The position numbers were made by a program, and so were the translations under genes. This document shows, one piece after another, positions 38,112 to 47,549 of a DNA stretch of 64,000 nt; positions within the stretch are counted from its first letter, which is position 1; each line of letters begins with the position of its first letter. Source of the DNA: Chlorobaculum limnaeum (GTDB lineage Bacteria; Bacteroidota; Chlorobiia; Chlorobiales; Chlorobiaceae); the NCBI RefSeq assembly GCF_001747405.1, contig NZ_CP017305.1:1382001-1446000 (forward strand), written 5' to 3'. Under the pieces are notes generated by a model that saw only the letters and a program-made list of their open reading frames with translations, did no database searches and was not told the DNA's origin.

Positions 38112-39225
38112 CGCGGTAACGGCTGGTTCCGGCGAGCTGGTCGAAAAAGGTTGCGTGGCGGTGCAGGCCGGTTTCGCCGGGCCAGAGCTTTTGCAGTGAG
38201 AGCAAAATCGCCGTCGAGGTCATGAACGGATCGAAGCGCTCGCGATCAGTCACCTTCAGGCGGACTCCCTGGCACTCGACGCCGGAGAATTTGTTCCTCT
38301 CGGGCGTGAAGCTCGTCCGGTGGAATTCGACGCCGGGCAAACGGTAGCGTTCGAGTTCCTGGATGAGCGCTTTGCTGTCGATGAATGGAGCGCCAAACAT
38401 CCGGAACGGCGCATCGGTGCCGCGCCCCTCGCTCACATCGGTTCCCTCCAGCATGACGGTGGCCGGATAGAGCAGCAGGGTTTTGAAATCACGCAGGTTC
38501 GGCGACGGCGGGCGAAAACGGAAGCCCGGCAGATCGTCGGCGAAGCGGTCGCGCCGGTAGCCCCGCATCCGGACGACCTGCAACGTAAGGCCGGGAAAGC
38601 GGCGTTTTTGCAGCCATCGGGCGATCTCTCCCACGCTCATGCCGTGAATGAACGGCAGCTCCGCCGCGCCGACGAACGACTCGAAAGGCGGCTCCAGCAC
38701 GAAGCCGCTGGCCGGAAGCGGCGCGAGAGGATTGGGCCGGTCGAGCACCATGAAAGCGACGCCCGCTTCGCTGCACGCCTCCATCGCGAGCTTCATGGTG
38801 GAAATGTAGGTGTAGCAACGCACGCCGGCATCCTGAAGGTCGAACACCAGCACATCGATGGTTTTGAGGAGCGAAATATCGGGCTTCCTGGAATCGCCAT
38901 AGAGCGACCACACTTTCAGGTTCTCGCCCATCCCGGCATTGCCCACCCGCTGACCGGCCTCGTATTCGAGAGCGAACCCGTGCTCGGGAGCCATCAGGAA
39001 TTTGAGATCGACCCCGTTCCGCAACAACACCCGGTACCCCGGCTCGCCAGTGCGCGACACCGCCGCCGCGTTGGTAATCAGCCCGACCCGCTTGCCCCGA
39101 AGTTGAGCACAGTTCTCCAAATCGAGCACATCGAGACCATAACGGAACGCCTCGGCCCGTGCTGCCGGAGCGGACAAGGCAAGTAAAATCAACGAGAAAA
39201 CAAAAAAAAGAGAAATGCGCCTCAT
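38008..39225 (-). CDS. NamZ-like exo-beta-N-acetylmuramidase (DUF1343)
   Basis: A 405-residue exported protein with a signal peptide (SLFFVFSLILLALSAPAARA, cleaved near residue 24). The DUF1343 hallmarks follow: KRVGLITNAAAVSRTGEP, the MAPEHGFALEYEAGQRVG block, DVLVFDLQDAGVRCYTYIST and MVLDRPNPLAP. Characterised members of this family (NamZ/YbbC) release terminal MurNAc in cell-wall recycling. The gene ends inside the 3' end of the convergent cfa frame. No muropeptide-recycling partners are adjacent. Confidence 0.88.
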   Translation of the reverse strand: MRRISLFFVFSLILLALSAPAARAEAFRYGLDVLDLENCAQLRGKRVGLITNAAAVSRTGEPGYRVLLRNGVDLKFLMAPEHGFALEYEAGQRVGNAGMGENLKVWSLYGDSRKPDISLLKTIDVLVFDLQDAGVRCYTYISTMKLAMEACSEAGVAFMVLDRPNPLAPLPASGFVLEPPFESFVGAAELPFIHGMSVGEIARWLQKRRFPGLTLQVVRMRGYRRDRFADDLPGFRFRPPSPNLRDFKTLLLYPATVMLEGTDVSEGRGTDAPFRMFGAPFIDSKALIQELERYRLPGVEFHRTSFTPERNKFSGVECQGVRLKVTDRERFDPFMTSTAILLSLQKLWPGETGLHRHATFFDQLAGTSRYRVMIQQQRPIGEILAAVRAQVRAFEATSPNRYLYP

Positions 39226-39265
39226 GAGGAAATAGCCTGGAAGTTATTCGGCAGTTTGGCTTCTT

Positions 39266-39303
39266 TCCTGTAGGACTTATAAGACCTATAAATCCTACAG
39301 GAT
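39266..39303. repeat. Copy of the palindromic GGACTTATAAG intergenic repeat
   Basis: CCTGTAGGACTTATAAGACC is followed by TATAAATCCTACAGG, forming an imperfect palindrome just upstream of the NamZ-like gene. Related copies lie at 22203-22235 and 57023-57066. Confidence 0.6.
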
Positions 39304-39350
39304 TAAGAGTTGCACGAAGTCAATATACTCCGCTGAACTCCCGAAAAGCC

Positions 39351-39384
39351 AAAAAAAAGACCGCGCAACATGGCGCGGTCTTTT
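39351..39384 (-). terminator. Rho-independent terminator after tRNA-fMet
   Basis: On the minus strand the stem GACCGCGCC / GCGCGGTC with a 5-nt loop is followed by eight Ts, beginning just after the tRNA 3' CCA. Confidence 0.92.
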
Positions 39385-39386
39385 GC

Positions 39387-39462
<76 letters not shown>

Positions 39463-39508
39463 ATGTAAAGTCCTCTAATGTACAACTTTCACCGTAAATA
39501 ACAAACAA

Positions 39509-41620
39509 TCAACTGACAGAGTTCCCATTTATTTTTTCGCCCTGCGGTTCGAGCAGGAAGAGCCGGCCATCTGCGCTTTCGACTGCGAGAATCATGCCCT
39601 GCGACAGCTCGCCGCGCATCGTGCGGTCGGCGAGGTTAGCCACCAGCACGACGTTCTTGCCAACCATCTGTTCGGGCGTGAAGTGCTGCGCGATGCCCGA
39701 AAGCACCTGGCGCTGTTCCGAGCCGACCAGCAGTTGCAGCTTGAGCAGTTTGTTGGCCTTCTTGACCGGCTCGCAGGCAATCACGGTGGCCACGCGCAGA
39801 TCGACCTTCTGGAAGTCGTCGAAGGTGATCTCGGGCTTGAAGGTCATCGGCGCAGGCTTTTCGGCGGCCTCGCGGCGTTCCGCTTCGGCCAGCAACGCCT
39901 CGATCTTCTTCATCTCCGGCTCGATGTCTTTCTCTTCGATCTTCGAGAAGAGGATTTCGGACGATCCGAGCAGTTTGTGACCTTTCTTCAGGCCGGGTTC
40001 GAGCGCCTTGCGCCAGACCGCCTTGCCAGGTTCGACGAGGTCATCAATCGTGCCCTCGAAGCCGAGCATCTTCCAGATGCGGTTCGCGGTTTCTGGCACA
40101 ATCGGCCAGAAGAGCAGGGCGAGCGTGTGGCAGAGGTTCAGCGACACGGCAATCGTGAGGCCCGCCGCTTCGGCGTCGACCTTGATCACCTTCCACGGTT
40201 CGCTCTCGGTGAGGTAGCGGTTGGCGAAGCGGGCGATCTCCATCGCCTGCGTCGCGGCTTCGCGGAAGTGGAATCCGTCGTAGGCCGCTTCGAGCTTGCC
40301 GAAGCTCGCCAGCCAGTCGATGCCGAGGCCGTCCCACGCTTCGAGATCGATCTCCGCCGGAACCTCGCCGCCGAAGCGGGCGTTGGTGAAGTCGATCGAG
40401 CGCTTGATGAAGTTGCCCAGCGTATCTGCCAGCTCGCCGTTGGTGCGGTTCTGGAAATCGCTCCAGCTGAAATCGCTGTCCTTGTTCTCCGGGTAGTTCA
40501 TCGCGATGCTGTAGCGCAGCGTGTCCGCCGGGAAACGTTCGAGGAACTCGCCGAGATAGACCGCGTAGTTGCGCGACTTTGAGAACTTGCGTCCCTCGAA
40601 GTTCATGAACTCCGACGCGGGCACGTTGTCGGCCAGTTCGTAGCGCCCATCGCTGCGCCCTTCGTTCCAGGCCATCAGGATCGCCGGGAACATCAGCGTG
40701 TGAAACACGACGTTGTCCTTGCCGATGAAGTTGATGATGCGCGTGTCGGGATCCTGCCAGTAGCGTCGCCAGAGTTCTGAGTCGCCCTGCTTCTCCGCCC
40801 ACTCCTTCGTGAAGGAGATGTAGCCGAGCACGGCGTCGAACCAGACGTAAAGCACCTTGCCCTTCGCCTCTTCGGAGTCGAGTGGCAGCGAGATGCCCCA
40901 GGCGAGATCGCGGGTGATGGCGCGGTCGGCGAGTCCCTGGTTGAGCCAGGTGCGCGAATAGTTGACGACGTTCGGGCGCCAGTCGCCGCTATGGCGTTCG
41001 ACGAAATCTTCGAGCTGCTTCTGGAAACGCCCGAGCGGGAAGTACCAGTGCAGGGTTTCGCGCAACTCCGGCGTGGCGTCGGAGAGTTTGCTCTTCGGGT
41101 CGATCAGCTCGGTCGGGCTGAGGTGCGTGCCGCACTGCTCGCACTGGTCGCCGTTCGCTCCGGGCGCGTTGCAGGCCGGGCAGGTGCCGGTGACGTAACG
41201 GTCGGAGAGGAAGCGACCGGCAACCGGATCGAAGAACTGCTTTTCGGTTTTCCTGACGAAAATCCCCTTCTTCTCGATCTCCGCGAAGAACTCCCTCGCA
41301 GTCTGGTGATGCACCGGCCCGCTGGTGCGCCCGTAGTAATCGAACGAGATGCCGCATTTGGCGAAGGCATCGGCGTTCATTTTATGATAGCGATCCACCA
41401 CATCCTGCGGTGAAATTCCCTCCTTGTCGGCGGTGATGGTAATCGGCACGCCGTGCTCGTCCGAGCCGCCGATGTGAATCACATCATGGCCACAGAGGCG
41501 TTTGAACCTGACGTAAATATCGGCGGGCAGATAGACCCCGGCAAGGTGGCCGAGGTGCACCGGGCCGTTGGCGTATGGAAGAGCGGTGGTAACGAGAGTT
41601 CTTTTATAGCTGTGAGTCAT
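39509..41620 (-). CDS. metG: Methionyl-tRNA synthetase with C-terminal tRNA-binding domain
   Basis: MetG charges both initiator and elongator tRNA-Met. The 703-residue protein begins with the class I HLGH motif (residues 22-25) and carries a zinc-knuckle insertion (CPACNAPGANGDQCEQCG). KFSKSRN serves as the KMSKS loop, followed by the anticodon-binding helical domain. It ends with an EMAP-II/Trbp111-like OB fold (FDDFQKVDLRVATV, GKNVVLVANLADR) that aids tRNA binding. The length matches the E. coli-type enzyme. The initiator tRNA gene follows directly downstream, and ricT is upstream. Confidence 0.97.
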   Translation of the reverse strand: MTHSYKRTLVTTALPYANGPVHLGHLAGVYLPADIYVRFKRLCGHDVIHIGGSDEHGVPITITADKEGISPQDVVDRYHKMNADAFAKCGISFDYYGRTSGPVHHQTAREFFAEIEKKGIFVRKTEKQFFDPVAGRFLSDRYVTGTCPACNAPGANGDQCEQCGTHLSPTELIDPKSKLSDATPELRETLHWYFPLGRFQKQLEDFVERHSGDWRPNVVNYSRTWLNQGLADRAITRDLAWGISLPLDSEEAKGKVLYVWFDAVLGYISFTKEWAEKQGDSELWRRYWQDPDTRIINFIGKDNVVFHTLMFPAILMAWNEGRSDGRYELADNVPASEFMNFEGRKFSKSRNYAVYLGEFLERFPADTLRYSIAMNYPENKDSDFSWSDFQNRTNGELADTLGNFIKRSIDFTNARFGGEVPAEIDLEAWDGLGIDWLASFGKLEAAYDGFHFREAATQAMEIARFANRYLTESEPWKVIKVDAEAAGLTIAVSLNLCHTLALLFWPIVPETANRIWKMLGFEGTIDDLVEPGKAVWRKALEPGLKKGHKLLGSSEILFSKIEEKDIEPEMKKIEALLAEAERREAAEKPAPMTFKPEITFDDFQKVDLRVATVIACEPVKKANKLLKLQLLVGSEQRQVLSGIAQHFTPEQMVGKNVVLVANLADRTMRGELSQGMILAVESADGRLFLLEPQGEKINGNSVS

Positions 41621-41655
41621 TGGTAACGAGAGTCGTTCGATGATGATAAAATCAC

Positions 41656-41680
41656 GTCACCCGGTGGTTTGCCGGGTGAC
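41656..41680. terminator. Hairpin between ricT and metG
   Basis: A 9-bp stem GTCACCCGG / CCGGGTGAC with a 7-nt loop sits in the gap between the ricT stop and the metG start. On the minus strand it is followed by GTGATTTTATC, a weak T tract, so it may be an attenuating terminator. Confidence 0.5.
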
Positions 41681-41691
41681 TGCAACGGGTT

Positions 41692-42690
41692 TCAGGCCTG
41701 TCCGCCCTGGCGTCGGCCCGCCATGTTGTTGTACTGATCCAGCGAAATACGCCGCTTCTGGCCGGTACTGACGTAGCGTATCCAGATGCTTTTCTTCTGC
41801 TGATCGACCCCTTCGACCACGGCGTTGCCATCCCTGACGGCGAAGGTGGTGCCGACGGCTGGCCATCCGTTCTGCCTGCAACTGCCATGACCGTGCCCGT
41901 TTTTACCGTTGGTCTTTGAAAATCCGAGGCAGCACTTCGGGCGGTTGCAGAGGCCGATAGTGTTGAACGAGAAGTTGTCGCCGTTCATGCTGTCCGGCAT
42001 CTGGGGCTTTTCGGCGAAGGGATTAGAGTGAATTTTCTGCATCCAGGTGGAGCAGCAGAGCGCGCAGCCGCAGGAGCCCTGCGTGTTGGTGCGCCGCGCC
42101 TCTTCGCGCGTGGTGATCTGCACCATCTGGATCCGCGCCTTGAACTCCCCCGCCAGGTCCCGCACGAGGCCCCGGAAATCGACGCGGTGCGTGGCCGTGT
42201 AGTAGACCGAGAGCTTCTGCTGGTCGAGACGGAGATCGATATCGACCAGCTTCATTTCGAGCCGGTGACGCTCGATCCTGTTCAGACATGCCGCCCTGAT
42301 TTCCGGCTCTCGCTTGCGAATCTCGGCGAACTCCTGCACCTCCTCCTCGGTGGCCCGCCGCATGATGGCCGGAAGCTTGTCGAGCTCGCTCGTCTGCCCC
42401 TTGAGCTGAAGCTTCCGGAGGGCGATGCGGCCCGTGGAGTAGATGACGCCCATGTCGAAGCCGCCATCCGCCTCGACAATCACCGGCGTGCCGATGGCCA
42501 GCTCCTCGCCGCTCGCGCCGACATAAAACTCCCTGCGGCACCCTTTCATCTCTATTTCAACGACCGGCACAGGGCTTTCCGGAAGATCGCCGCCATAGAG
42601 GCCGGAAGCCTGCTCCTCCAGCATTTTCGACAGTTTCAGCCTGACTCTGGCATTGTCGCCGAGCAGGCAACTGCATAGAACCGTACTCAT
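41692..42690 (-). CDS. ricT: PSP1-domain protein, RicT/YaaT-like
   Basis: A 332-residue protein with the PSP1 domain. The conserved core runs from SCLLGDNARVRLKLS through VGASGEELAIGTPVIVEADGG to RDLAGEFKARIQMVQITTRE. Cys clusters (GSCGCALCC and CNRPKCCLGF) match those that bind an Fe-S cluster in RicA/F/T complexes, which promote RNA processing in Bacillus. A basic C-terminal region (KKSIWIRYVSTGQKRRISL) may bind RNA. RicA/RicF partners are not in the window. It is part of the minus-strand housekeeping run upstream of metG. Confidence 0.87.
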   Translation of the reverse strand: MSTVLCSCLLGDNARVRLKLSKMLEEQASGLYGGDLPESPVPVVEIEMKGCRREFYVGASGEELAIGTPVIVEADGGFDMGVIYSTGRIALRKLQLKGQTSELDKLPAIMRRATEEEVQEFAEIRKREPEIRAACLNRIERHRLEMKLVDIDLRLDQQKLSVYYTATHRVDFRGLVRDLAGEFKARIQMVQITTREEARRTNTQGSCGCALCCSTWMQKIHSNPFAEKPQMPDSMNGDNFSFNTIGLCNRPKCCLGFSKTNGKNGHGHGSCRQNGWPAVGTTFAVRDGNAVVEGVDQQKKSIWIRYVSTGQKRRISLDQYNNMAGRRQGGQA

Positions 42691-42766
42691 ATATTGGTAT
42701 CCTTTATCTATTCACGCCCCGCCTTTCCGTGGAGGCGCGGCATCGTTTCACACTCTGGTTTGCCCG

Positions 42767-43540
42767 TCACTCACCTGCACGGTGGGCCTTTCCGGAGAGG
42801 CTCCGGAACGCCTCGACGCGGCGGTTGATCGACTCCGATCCGCGGATGACCACATCGAAGCCATCGAGACGCCGCTCGACCACCGCTTGCGTCACCTTGT
42901 CGAGATGGGATTCGGTCGCCGTCTGCATGAACGAGGTCAGGGCGTCGAGCCCATTCCAGTCAGATTTTTTCAGCAGTTCCGGCGACCCGAAGGACAGGAA
43001 AAGTTCTGGTTTCTGCTCCTCAAGATATTCAATGCGGCTGACAACTGAAACAAGGTAAATCGATTCCCTCTTTTTGAAAACACGCTGGGCAATCCCCGCC
43101 GTTCCCCGGAAAAATACGAGCGGGCGTTTGTCCACGTGCTCAATACGGCCCTGCGGAAAAATCCAGAGCGCGTTCTGGCGGGCGGATGACGTAGTCAAAC
43201 ACTCGGCAGCGTAGTCGAGCGTGCCGATGGCGCTGCGGGCGTTGGAGCGGTCGATGGAGAATGCGCCGAGGCGGGTGAAAAACTGGTGCTTGACGAGCTG
43301 CGCGTACTCGATGATGATGTAGAGATTCTGGCGAAAATAGAGCTCCGTGCAGAGCTGCGACCAGAAACCGTCCCACCAGTAGGCGTGGTTGCCGTAGAAG
43401 ATGACCGGAATGCTGGTCTCCATCCCCGGCAGCTCCGGCGGCATCTGCACTCTGAGCGAGTGGAAATGGCGCCTGAACTGCCGGCGGGAGTACCATCCAA
43501 ACCAGCGTGTGTATGCCCAGCTCCGGCGAACCTTCAGCAT
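42767..43540 (-). CDS. 1-acylglycerol-3-phosphate O-acyltransferase family (PlsC-like) protein
   Basis: A 257-residue acyltransferase. The HX4D catalytic motif appears as NHAYWWD near residues 52-58, followed by the later ALWIFPQGRIE region that corresponds to the family's glycerol-phosphate-binding block. GTAGIAQRVFK also fits. Compared with typical PlsC the first motif is aromatic-rich, so the acyl acceptor may differ, for example ornithine, carotenoid glycoside or another lipid. It lies 9 bp after the aminotransferase gene on the same strand. Confidence 0.8.
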   Translation of the reverse strand: MLKVRRSWAYTRWFGWYSRRQFRRHFHSLRVQMPPELPGMETSIPVIFYGNHAYWWDGFWSQLCTELYFRQNLYIIIEYAQLVKHQFFTRLGAFSIDRSNARSAIGTLDYAAECLTTSSARQNALWIFPQGRIEHVDKRPLVFFRGTAGIAQRVFKKRESIYLVSVVSRIEYLEEQKPELFLSFGSPELLKKSDWNGLDALTSFMQTATESHLDKVTQAVVERRLDGFDVVIRGSESINRRVEAFRSLSGKAHRAGE

Positions 43541-43549
43541 GGGCGGCGG

Positions 43550-44752
43550 TTACGCGAAGGCTTTTCTCATGCGATTGACCGCCTCGGCCAACTCCTCGAT
43601 GGAGGCGGCGTAGGAGAGACGCAGGTTCTCCGGCGCGCCGAAAGCGTCGCCCGGCACGGTGGCCACGTAGTGATCCTTGAGCAGATACTCGGCAATGTCC
43701 GCCGAATCCTTCATCACCTTGCCGCCAAAGGTTTTACCGAGCAATCCCTTGATCGACGGGAAGATGTAGAACGCCCCCTCCGGCAACGTGCATTCGATGC
43801 CGGGAATGGTGTTCAGCTCACGGAACATGAAGTCGCGGCGCTTCTCGAACTCCAGGCGACGCTCTTCGACGATGGACTGATCGCCATCGAGCGCAGCCAC
43901 GGCGGCCTTCTGCGCGATGGAGTTGGCGTTCGAGGTGGTCTGCGACTGGATCTTGTCGCAGGCGTCGATGATCCACTTCGGCGCGGCCAGGTAGCCGATG
44001 CGCCAGCCGGTCATGGAGTAGCTCTTCGAGGTGCCGTTCGAAACGATCACCCAGGGCCTCATCTCCGGAATCCGCGCGGGCGAGAAGGGACGCACACCGC
44101 CGTAGCAGATCATATCGTACATCTCGTCGGAGATGACGAAAATCTCCTTGCCTTCGAGCACCTTCATGAGCGCGCGCACCTCGGCTTCGTTGTAAACCGC
44201 GCCGGAGGGATTCGACGGCGAGTTGAGCACGAGCACCCTGGTCTTCGGCGTGATGGCCGCCGCAAGCTGCTCCGGCGTCATCTTGTAGTTCGATTCAAGC
44301 GCGGTCTCGACGATCACCGGCGTCGCTCCGGCCAGGCGAGCCATCTCCGGGAAGCTCACCCAGTAGGGCGCAGGTACAATCACCTCGTCGCCCTCGTCGC
44401 ACAGCGCGAGGAAGGTGTTGGCGAGGGTCTGCTTGCCGCCGTTGCTGACGATGATTTCGTTCTCGGCGTAGTCGAGGTCGTTATCGCGTTTGAGCTTGCG
44501 GATGATCGCTTTTTTCAGCTCAGGAATTCCGCCATTTGCCGTATATCGGGTGAAACCGGAACGGATCGCCTCAACGCCCGCCTCGCACACATTCTCAGGC
44601 GTCGGAAAGTCCGGCTCGCCCGCCGACAGACTCACGATATCCTTCCCTTCGGCCTGCATCTTCTTGGCCAGTCCCGTGATCTTCATCGTCTGCGACTCCT
44701 GCATGCTCAGCACCCGGCGGCTCAGGAATCGTTCAAAGCTCTCTGCGCTCAT
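43550..44752 (-). CDS. Aspartate aminotransferase-type (class I/II) PLP enzyme
   Basis: A 400-residue fold-type I aminotransferase. The N-terminal [16 protein letters not shown] and [15 protein letters not shown] segments, the [12 protein letters not shown] block and the PLP lysine (about K243) in [17 protein letters not shown] are all present. The pattern matches bacterial Ib-type aspartate/prephenate aminotransferases. The precise substrate is not resolved. It lies downstream of coaD (33 bp gap) and upstream of the acyltransferase, in a tight minus-strand run. Confidence 0.93.
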   Translation of the reverse strand: MSAESFERFLSRRVLSMQESQTMKITGLAKKMQAEGKDIVSLSAGEPDFPTPENVCEAGVEAIRSGFTRYTANGGIPELKKAIIRKLKRDNDLDYAENEIIVSNGGKQTLANTFLALCDEGDEVIVPAPYWVSFPEMARLAGATPVIVETALESNYKMTPEQLAAAITPKTRVLVLNSPSNPSGAVYNEAEVRALMKVLEGKEIFVISDEMYDMICYGGVRPFSPARIPEMRPWVIVSNGTSKSYSMTGWRIGYLAAPKWIIDACDKIQSQTTSNANSIAQKAAVAALDGDQSIVEERRLEFEKRRDFMFRELNTIPGIECTLPEGAFYIFPSIKGLLGKTFGGKVMKDSADIAEYLLKDHYVATVPGDAFGAPENLRLSYAASIEELAEAVNRMRKAFA

Positions 44753-44785
44753 CTTTGTAGAATTGGTTGGTTTGTTTGAATAGTG

Positions 44786-45283
44786 TCAGTGCGTCCGCCG
44801 CTCCGCCCTTTTTCGCAAAAGCTGGTCGAGCACGTAGGGATGGACGAACTTGCTGACGTCGCCGCCAAGCATCGACACCTCGCGGATGATCGTCGAGGCG
44901 ACATAGGTGTACTTGACATTCGGCATGAGAAACACCGTCGTCACCTCCGGGTAGAGGTGGCGGTTCAGGAGCGACATCTGAAACTCGTACTCGAAATCCT
45001 TCACCTGCCGCACGCCGCGGACGATGGCGTTGGCCCCCGCCTGACGGGCGTAGTCGGCAAGCAGGCCGTCATGCAGCACATCAACGTTCACGTTCGGAAT
45101 GTCGCGAACCACCTCCCTGACCATGTCGAGCCGCTCATCGACCGAAAAAAGGGTCTGTTTCTGGCTGTTCTCGGCCAACACCACATCGACATGTTCGAAG
45201 ATGTTCAGCGCACGTTCGAGCACATCGAGATGGCCGTTGGTGAAGGGATCGAAGGTTCCCGGATAGATGGCTTTCCTACTCAT
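44786..45283 (-). CDS. coaD: Phosphopantetheine adenylyltransferase
   Basis: CoaD converts 4'-phosphopantetheine and ATP to dephospho-CoA, the penultimate step of CoA synthesis. The 165-residue protein begins [16 protein letters not shown] with the nucleotidyltransferase T/HxGH motif (T15-H18). It also has [17 protein letters not shown] and the ISSTIIRE-like [10 protein letters not shown] motif. The frame is open to 45352, but the ATG at 45283 with an upstream GGAG is the family start and overlaps the rsmD stop by 8 bp. CoaE, the next enzyme, is encoded at 55261-55884. Confidence 0.96.
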   Translation of the reverse strand: MSRKAIYPGTFDPFTNGHLDVLERALNIFEHVDVVLAENSQKQTLFSVDERLDMVREVVRDIPNVNVDVLHDGLLADYARQAGANAIVRGVRQVKDFEYEFQMSLLNRHLYPEVTTVFLMPNVKYTYVASTIIREVSMLGGDVSKFVHPYVLDQLLRKRAERRTH

Positions 45284-45830
45284 GTGCTCCAGGTTCTGGT
45301 GTAAAAAATGAGACTCGCGTCGTACCGTAATCCTTGTGGAAGAGATAGCCACGCGAATGCGAAAAATCGTGGCTCGCGTGGTGCTCCATGAGCAGCAGCC
45401 CCTCCGGGGCGAGCAGGCCGGTATCGAGAATCGAGCGGATCAGGTGCTCGTAATCCTCCCAACGGTAGGGCGGATCGCAGAAAACCAGGTCGAACGGCCC
45501 CTCCTGCCGCTTGAGAAACGCCGTGACGTCGGCCATGACGAAGCGCACCGACGCGCCTGCGCCGATGTCCGCCGCCGTGGCTTTCATCGTTTCGAGCGCC
45601 TGCCTGTTCTGTTCCACGAAGCAGGCGCTCCGGGCTCCCCGGCTCAGCGCCTCGAAGCCGAGGTTGCCGAACCCGGCGAAGAGATCGAGCACCTCGATGC
45701 CGTCGAAGTCGAGCCGCGCCGCCAGCGTGTCGAAGAGCGATTTCTTGACCCGGCTGCTGCACGGACGGATGTCACGCGAGGGCAAATGCCGTATTTTCCG
45801 CCCCCGGTACCTGCCCGCCTGAACCTGCAC
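45276..45830 (-). CDS. rsmD: 16S rRNA (guanine(966)-N(2))-methyltransferase RsmD
   Basis: RsmD methylates G966 of 16S rRNA. The 184-residue protein has the N-terminal [13 protein letters not shown], the conserved [15 protein letters not shown], the SAM motif [19 protein letters not shown] and the catalytic DPPY motif near residue 119 ([10 protein letters not shown]). The length is typical. It is immediately upstream of coaD, the common rsmD-coaD pairing in bacteria, and overlaps its start. Confidence 0.95.
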   Translation of the reverse strand: MQVQAGRYRGRKIRHLPSRDIRPCSSRVKKSLFDTLAARLDFDGIEVLDLFAGFGNLGFEALSRGARSACFVEQNRQALETMKATAADIGAGASVRFVMADVTAFLKRQEGPFDLVFCDPPYRWEDYEHLIRSILDTGLLAPEGLLLMEHHASHDFSHSRGYLFHKDYGTTRVSFFTPEPGAHE

Positions 45831-45844
45831 TTCGCGCGACTCGC

Positions 45845-46756
45845 TTAAAAATCGCCGAAAATGGTCACGCCGAGTATTTCGAGCGCTTTAGCTTCATCCT
45901 CTTTCGACGGCGCCTTGCCGTGCCAGTTGGACTTGTCGGGCATCGTGCCTTCAAAGAAAGGAACGCCCTTGCCCATCACCGTCGTGGCGAGCACCACCAC
46001 CGGTTTGGTGCGGTTCTTGTCCTTGCGGAGATATTCGAGCGTATCGATGAAATGCTCGATATCGTTGCCATCGCAGGTGAGCACATCCCAGCCGAAAGCG
46101 CGCCACTTGTCGGCGAACGGCTCAACGTCCATCACGTCGCACACCTCGCCATCGATCTGCTGGTTGTTGTAATCGACGATGCCGATCAGGTTGCCGAGCT
46201 GGTAGTGAGCGGCGCTCATGGCAGCTTCCCATATCTGCCCCTCCTGACACTCTCCGTCGCCCATCAGGCAGAACACCTCGCCTTTTTTGCCCTCCATGCG
46301 CAGGCCGAGCGCCGCGCCGACCGCCACCGACAGCCCCTGGCCGAGCGAACCCGACGCGATGTGGATGCCCGGAAGCCCCGACTCGCAGGTCGGATGGCCC
46401 TGGAGGTAGGAGTCGACCTCGCGCAGGTAGTTCAGCTCGTCGAGCGAGAAGTAGCCCGAACGGGCCAGCACGCTGTACCAGACCGGCGCGATGTGACCGT
46501 TCGAGAGGAACAGCATGTCGTGATCGGCTCCCTGACGGAACTGGTGCGGGTGGTGCTGCAAAATCCTGAAGTAGAGCGCCGTAAAAATATCGGCCATGCC
46601 AAGCGAACCGCCGGTATGCCCCGAATTGGACTTCGCCAGCATGCGGATCACATCCCTGCGCACCTGGCGGGCCATGTCCTTGAGTTCATCGATGGTTGAA
46701 AGTTGCAGATGCTTGCCCCTCTTCTCTTGCGGATAAGGCTTCAGATGTTTTCCCAT
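45845..46756 (-). CDS. Transketolase N-terminal subunit (half-length, ThDP-binding part)
   Basis: A 303-residue protein equivalent to the N-terminal half of transketolase. It includes SNSGHTGGSLGMADI, the ASGSLGQGLSVAVGAALG segment and the thiamine-diphosphate motif beginning GDGECQEGQIWEAAM and ending at DYNN. The C-terminal pyrimidine-binding half (COG3958) is not adjacent: the next genes are rsmD and dedA. Active transketolase would need that subunit from another locus. The ATG at 46756 is used, although no clear ribosome site precedes it; an in-frame ATG at 46792 is an alternative. Confidence 0.88.
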   Translation of the reverse strand: MGKHLKPYPQEKRGKHLQLSTIDELKDMARQVRRDVIRMLAKSNSGHTGGSLGMADIFTALYFRILQHHPHQFRQGADHDMLFLSNGHIAPVWYSVLARSGYFSLDELNYLREVDSYLQGHPTCESGLPGIHIASGSLGQGLSVAVGAALGLRMEGKKGEVFCLMGDGECQEGQIWEAAMSAAHYQLGNLIGIVDYNNQQIDGEVCDVMDVEPFADKWRAFGWDVLTCDGNDIEHFIDTLEYLRKDKNRTKPVVVLATTVMGKGVPFFEGTMPDKSNWHGKAPSKEDEAKALEILGVTIFGDF

Positions 46757-46873
46757 GATGGATGCGATGAATGAATGATGGCTGATGAACAATAAAAAAC
46801 GGAATCCGCCGCGCAGGCAATCGCTCTCCGGCGGAAAAGCTCAAAGTTACACGCGGAGGCCTAATTTACCAAG

Positions 46874-47542
46874 TCAAGCCCCGGCGTTACCCTGTTTTCT
46901 TTTTTTGAGATACTTCACGACGGCCCAAACCATAAGGCCCGCGAACAGCGCTGTAAACGGAATGCTGTAAAAAACGGCGTACTGGCCGATCTTGTCCCAG
47001 TTGCTGCCAAGCAGATAGCCACTGGAGAGCAAGAGAATGTTCCAGAGCAGCGAGCTGACCAGAGAGGCCAGGAGCACCAGCGAGACTTTCAGGTGCAACA
47101 TTCCTGCCACGATGCAGATGACCGCCCGCGACCCGAAAAGGAAGCGGTTCACCACGACGGCCAGGTAGCCGTGGCCCGAAAACTTCTGGCGCACGACCTC
47201 CATTTCGGAAGGCGGAAACAGCTTGTGAACGCTTTGGGCGAACTTGTGGCGCACTTCGCTCTGGCCCGCGGCGTAGAGCTTCAACCCGAGAAAACGGCTG
47301 AGCAGAAACACCGTCATGAACCCGGCCACCGAACCGGTCGTTGACCAGAACAGGGCCGAAACAAAGGTGATGTGATTGAAGGCAAGCAGGTATCCGGCAA
47401 GCGCGATGGGAACATCCCCCGGAATCGGGGGAATGACGTTCTCGAAATAGGCCGACAGGAACAGCACCGCATAGACCGACGAAGGGTCGGCCTGTTGCAG
47501 GTAAGCGACAACGGTGTCAAGCATTAATGAGATTTCCGGCAT
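46874..47542 (-). CDS. DedA-family membrane protein
   Basis: A 222-residue polytopic membrane protein of the DedA/SNARE-associated family, implicated in lipid flipping and envelope homeostasis. The hallmark FENVIPPIPGDVPIALAGYLL occurs near residues 33-53, and a GSRAVICIVAGMLHLKVSL-type block occurs near residue 140. Five to six hydrophobic segments are present. The start may be MPEISL (47542) or a few residues downstream (MLDTVV). It lies 7 bp after purC on the same strand. Confidence 0.88.
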   Translation of the reverse strand: MPEISLMLDTVVAYLQQADPSSVYAVLFLSAYFENVIPPIPGDVPIALAGYLLAFNHITFVSALFWSTTGSVAGFMTVFLLSRFLGLKLYAAGQSEVRHKFAQSVHKLFPPSEMEVVRQKFSGHGYLAVVVNRFLFGSRAVICIVAGMLHLKVSLVLLASLVSSLLWNILLLSSGYLLGSNWDKIGQYAVFYSIPFTALFAGLMVWAVVKYLKKRKQGNAGA

Positions 47543-47549
47543 CGATGGT

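Noticed and set aside
43286-44779. Long plus-strand open frame opposite the aminotransferase and the acyltransferase
   Set aside because: It covers two minus-strand genes that have intact family motifs; its composition is typical of an antisense frame.
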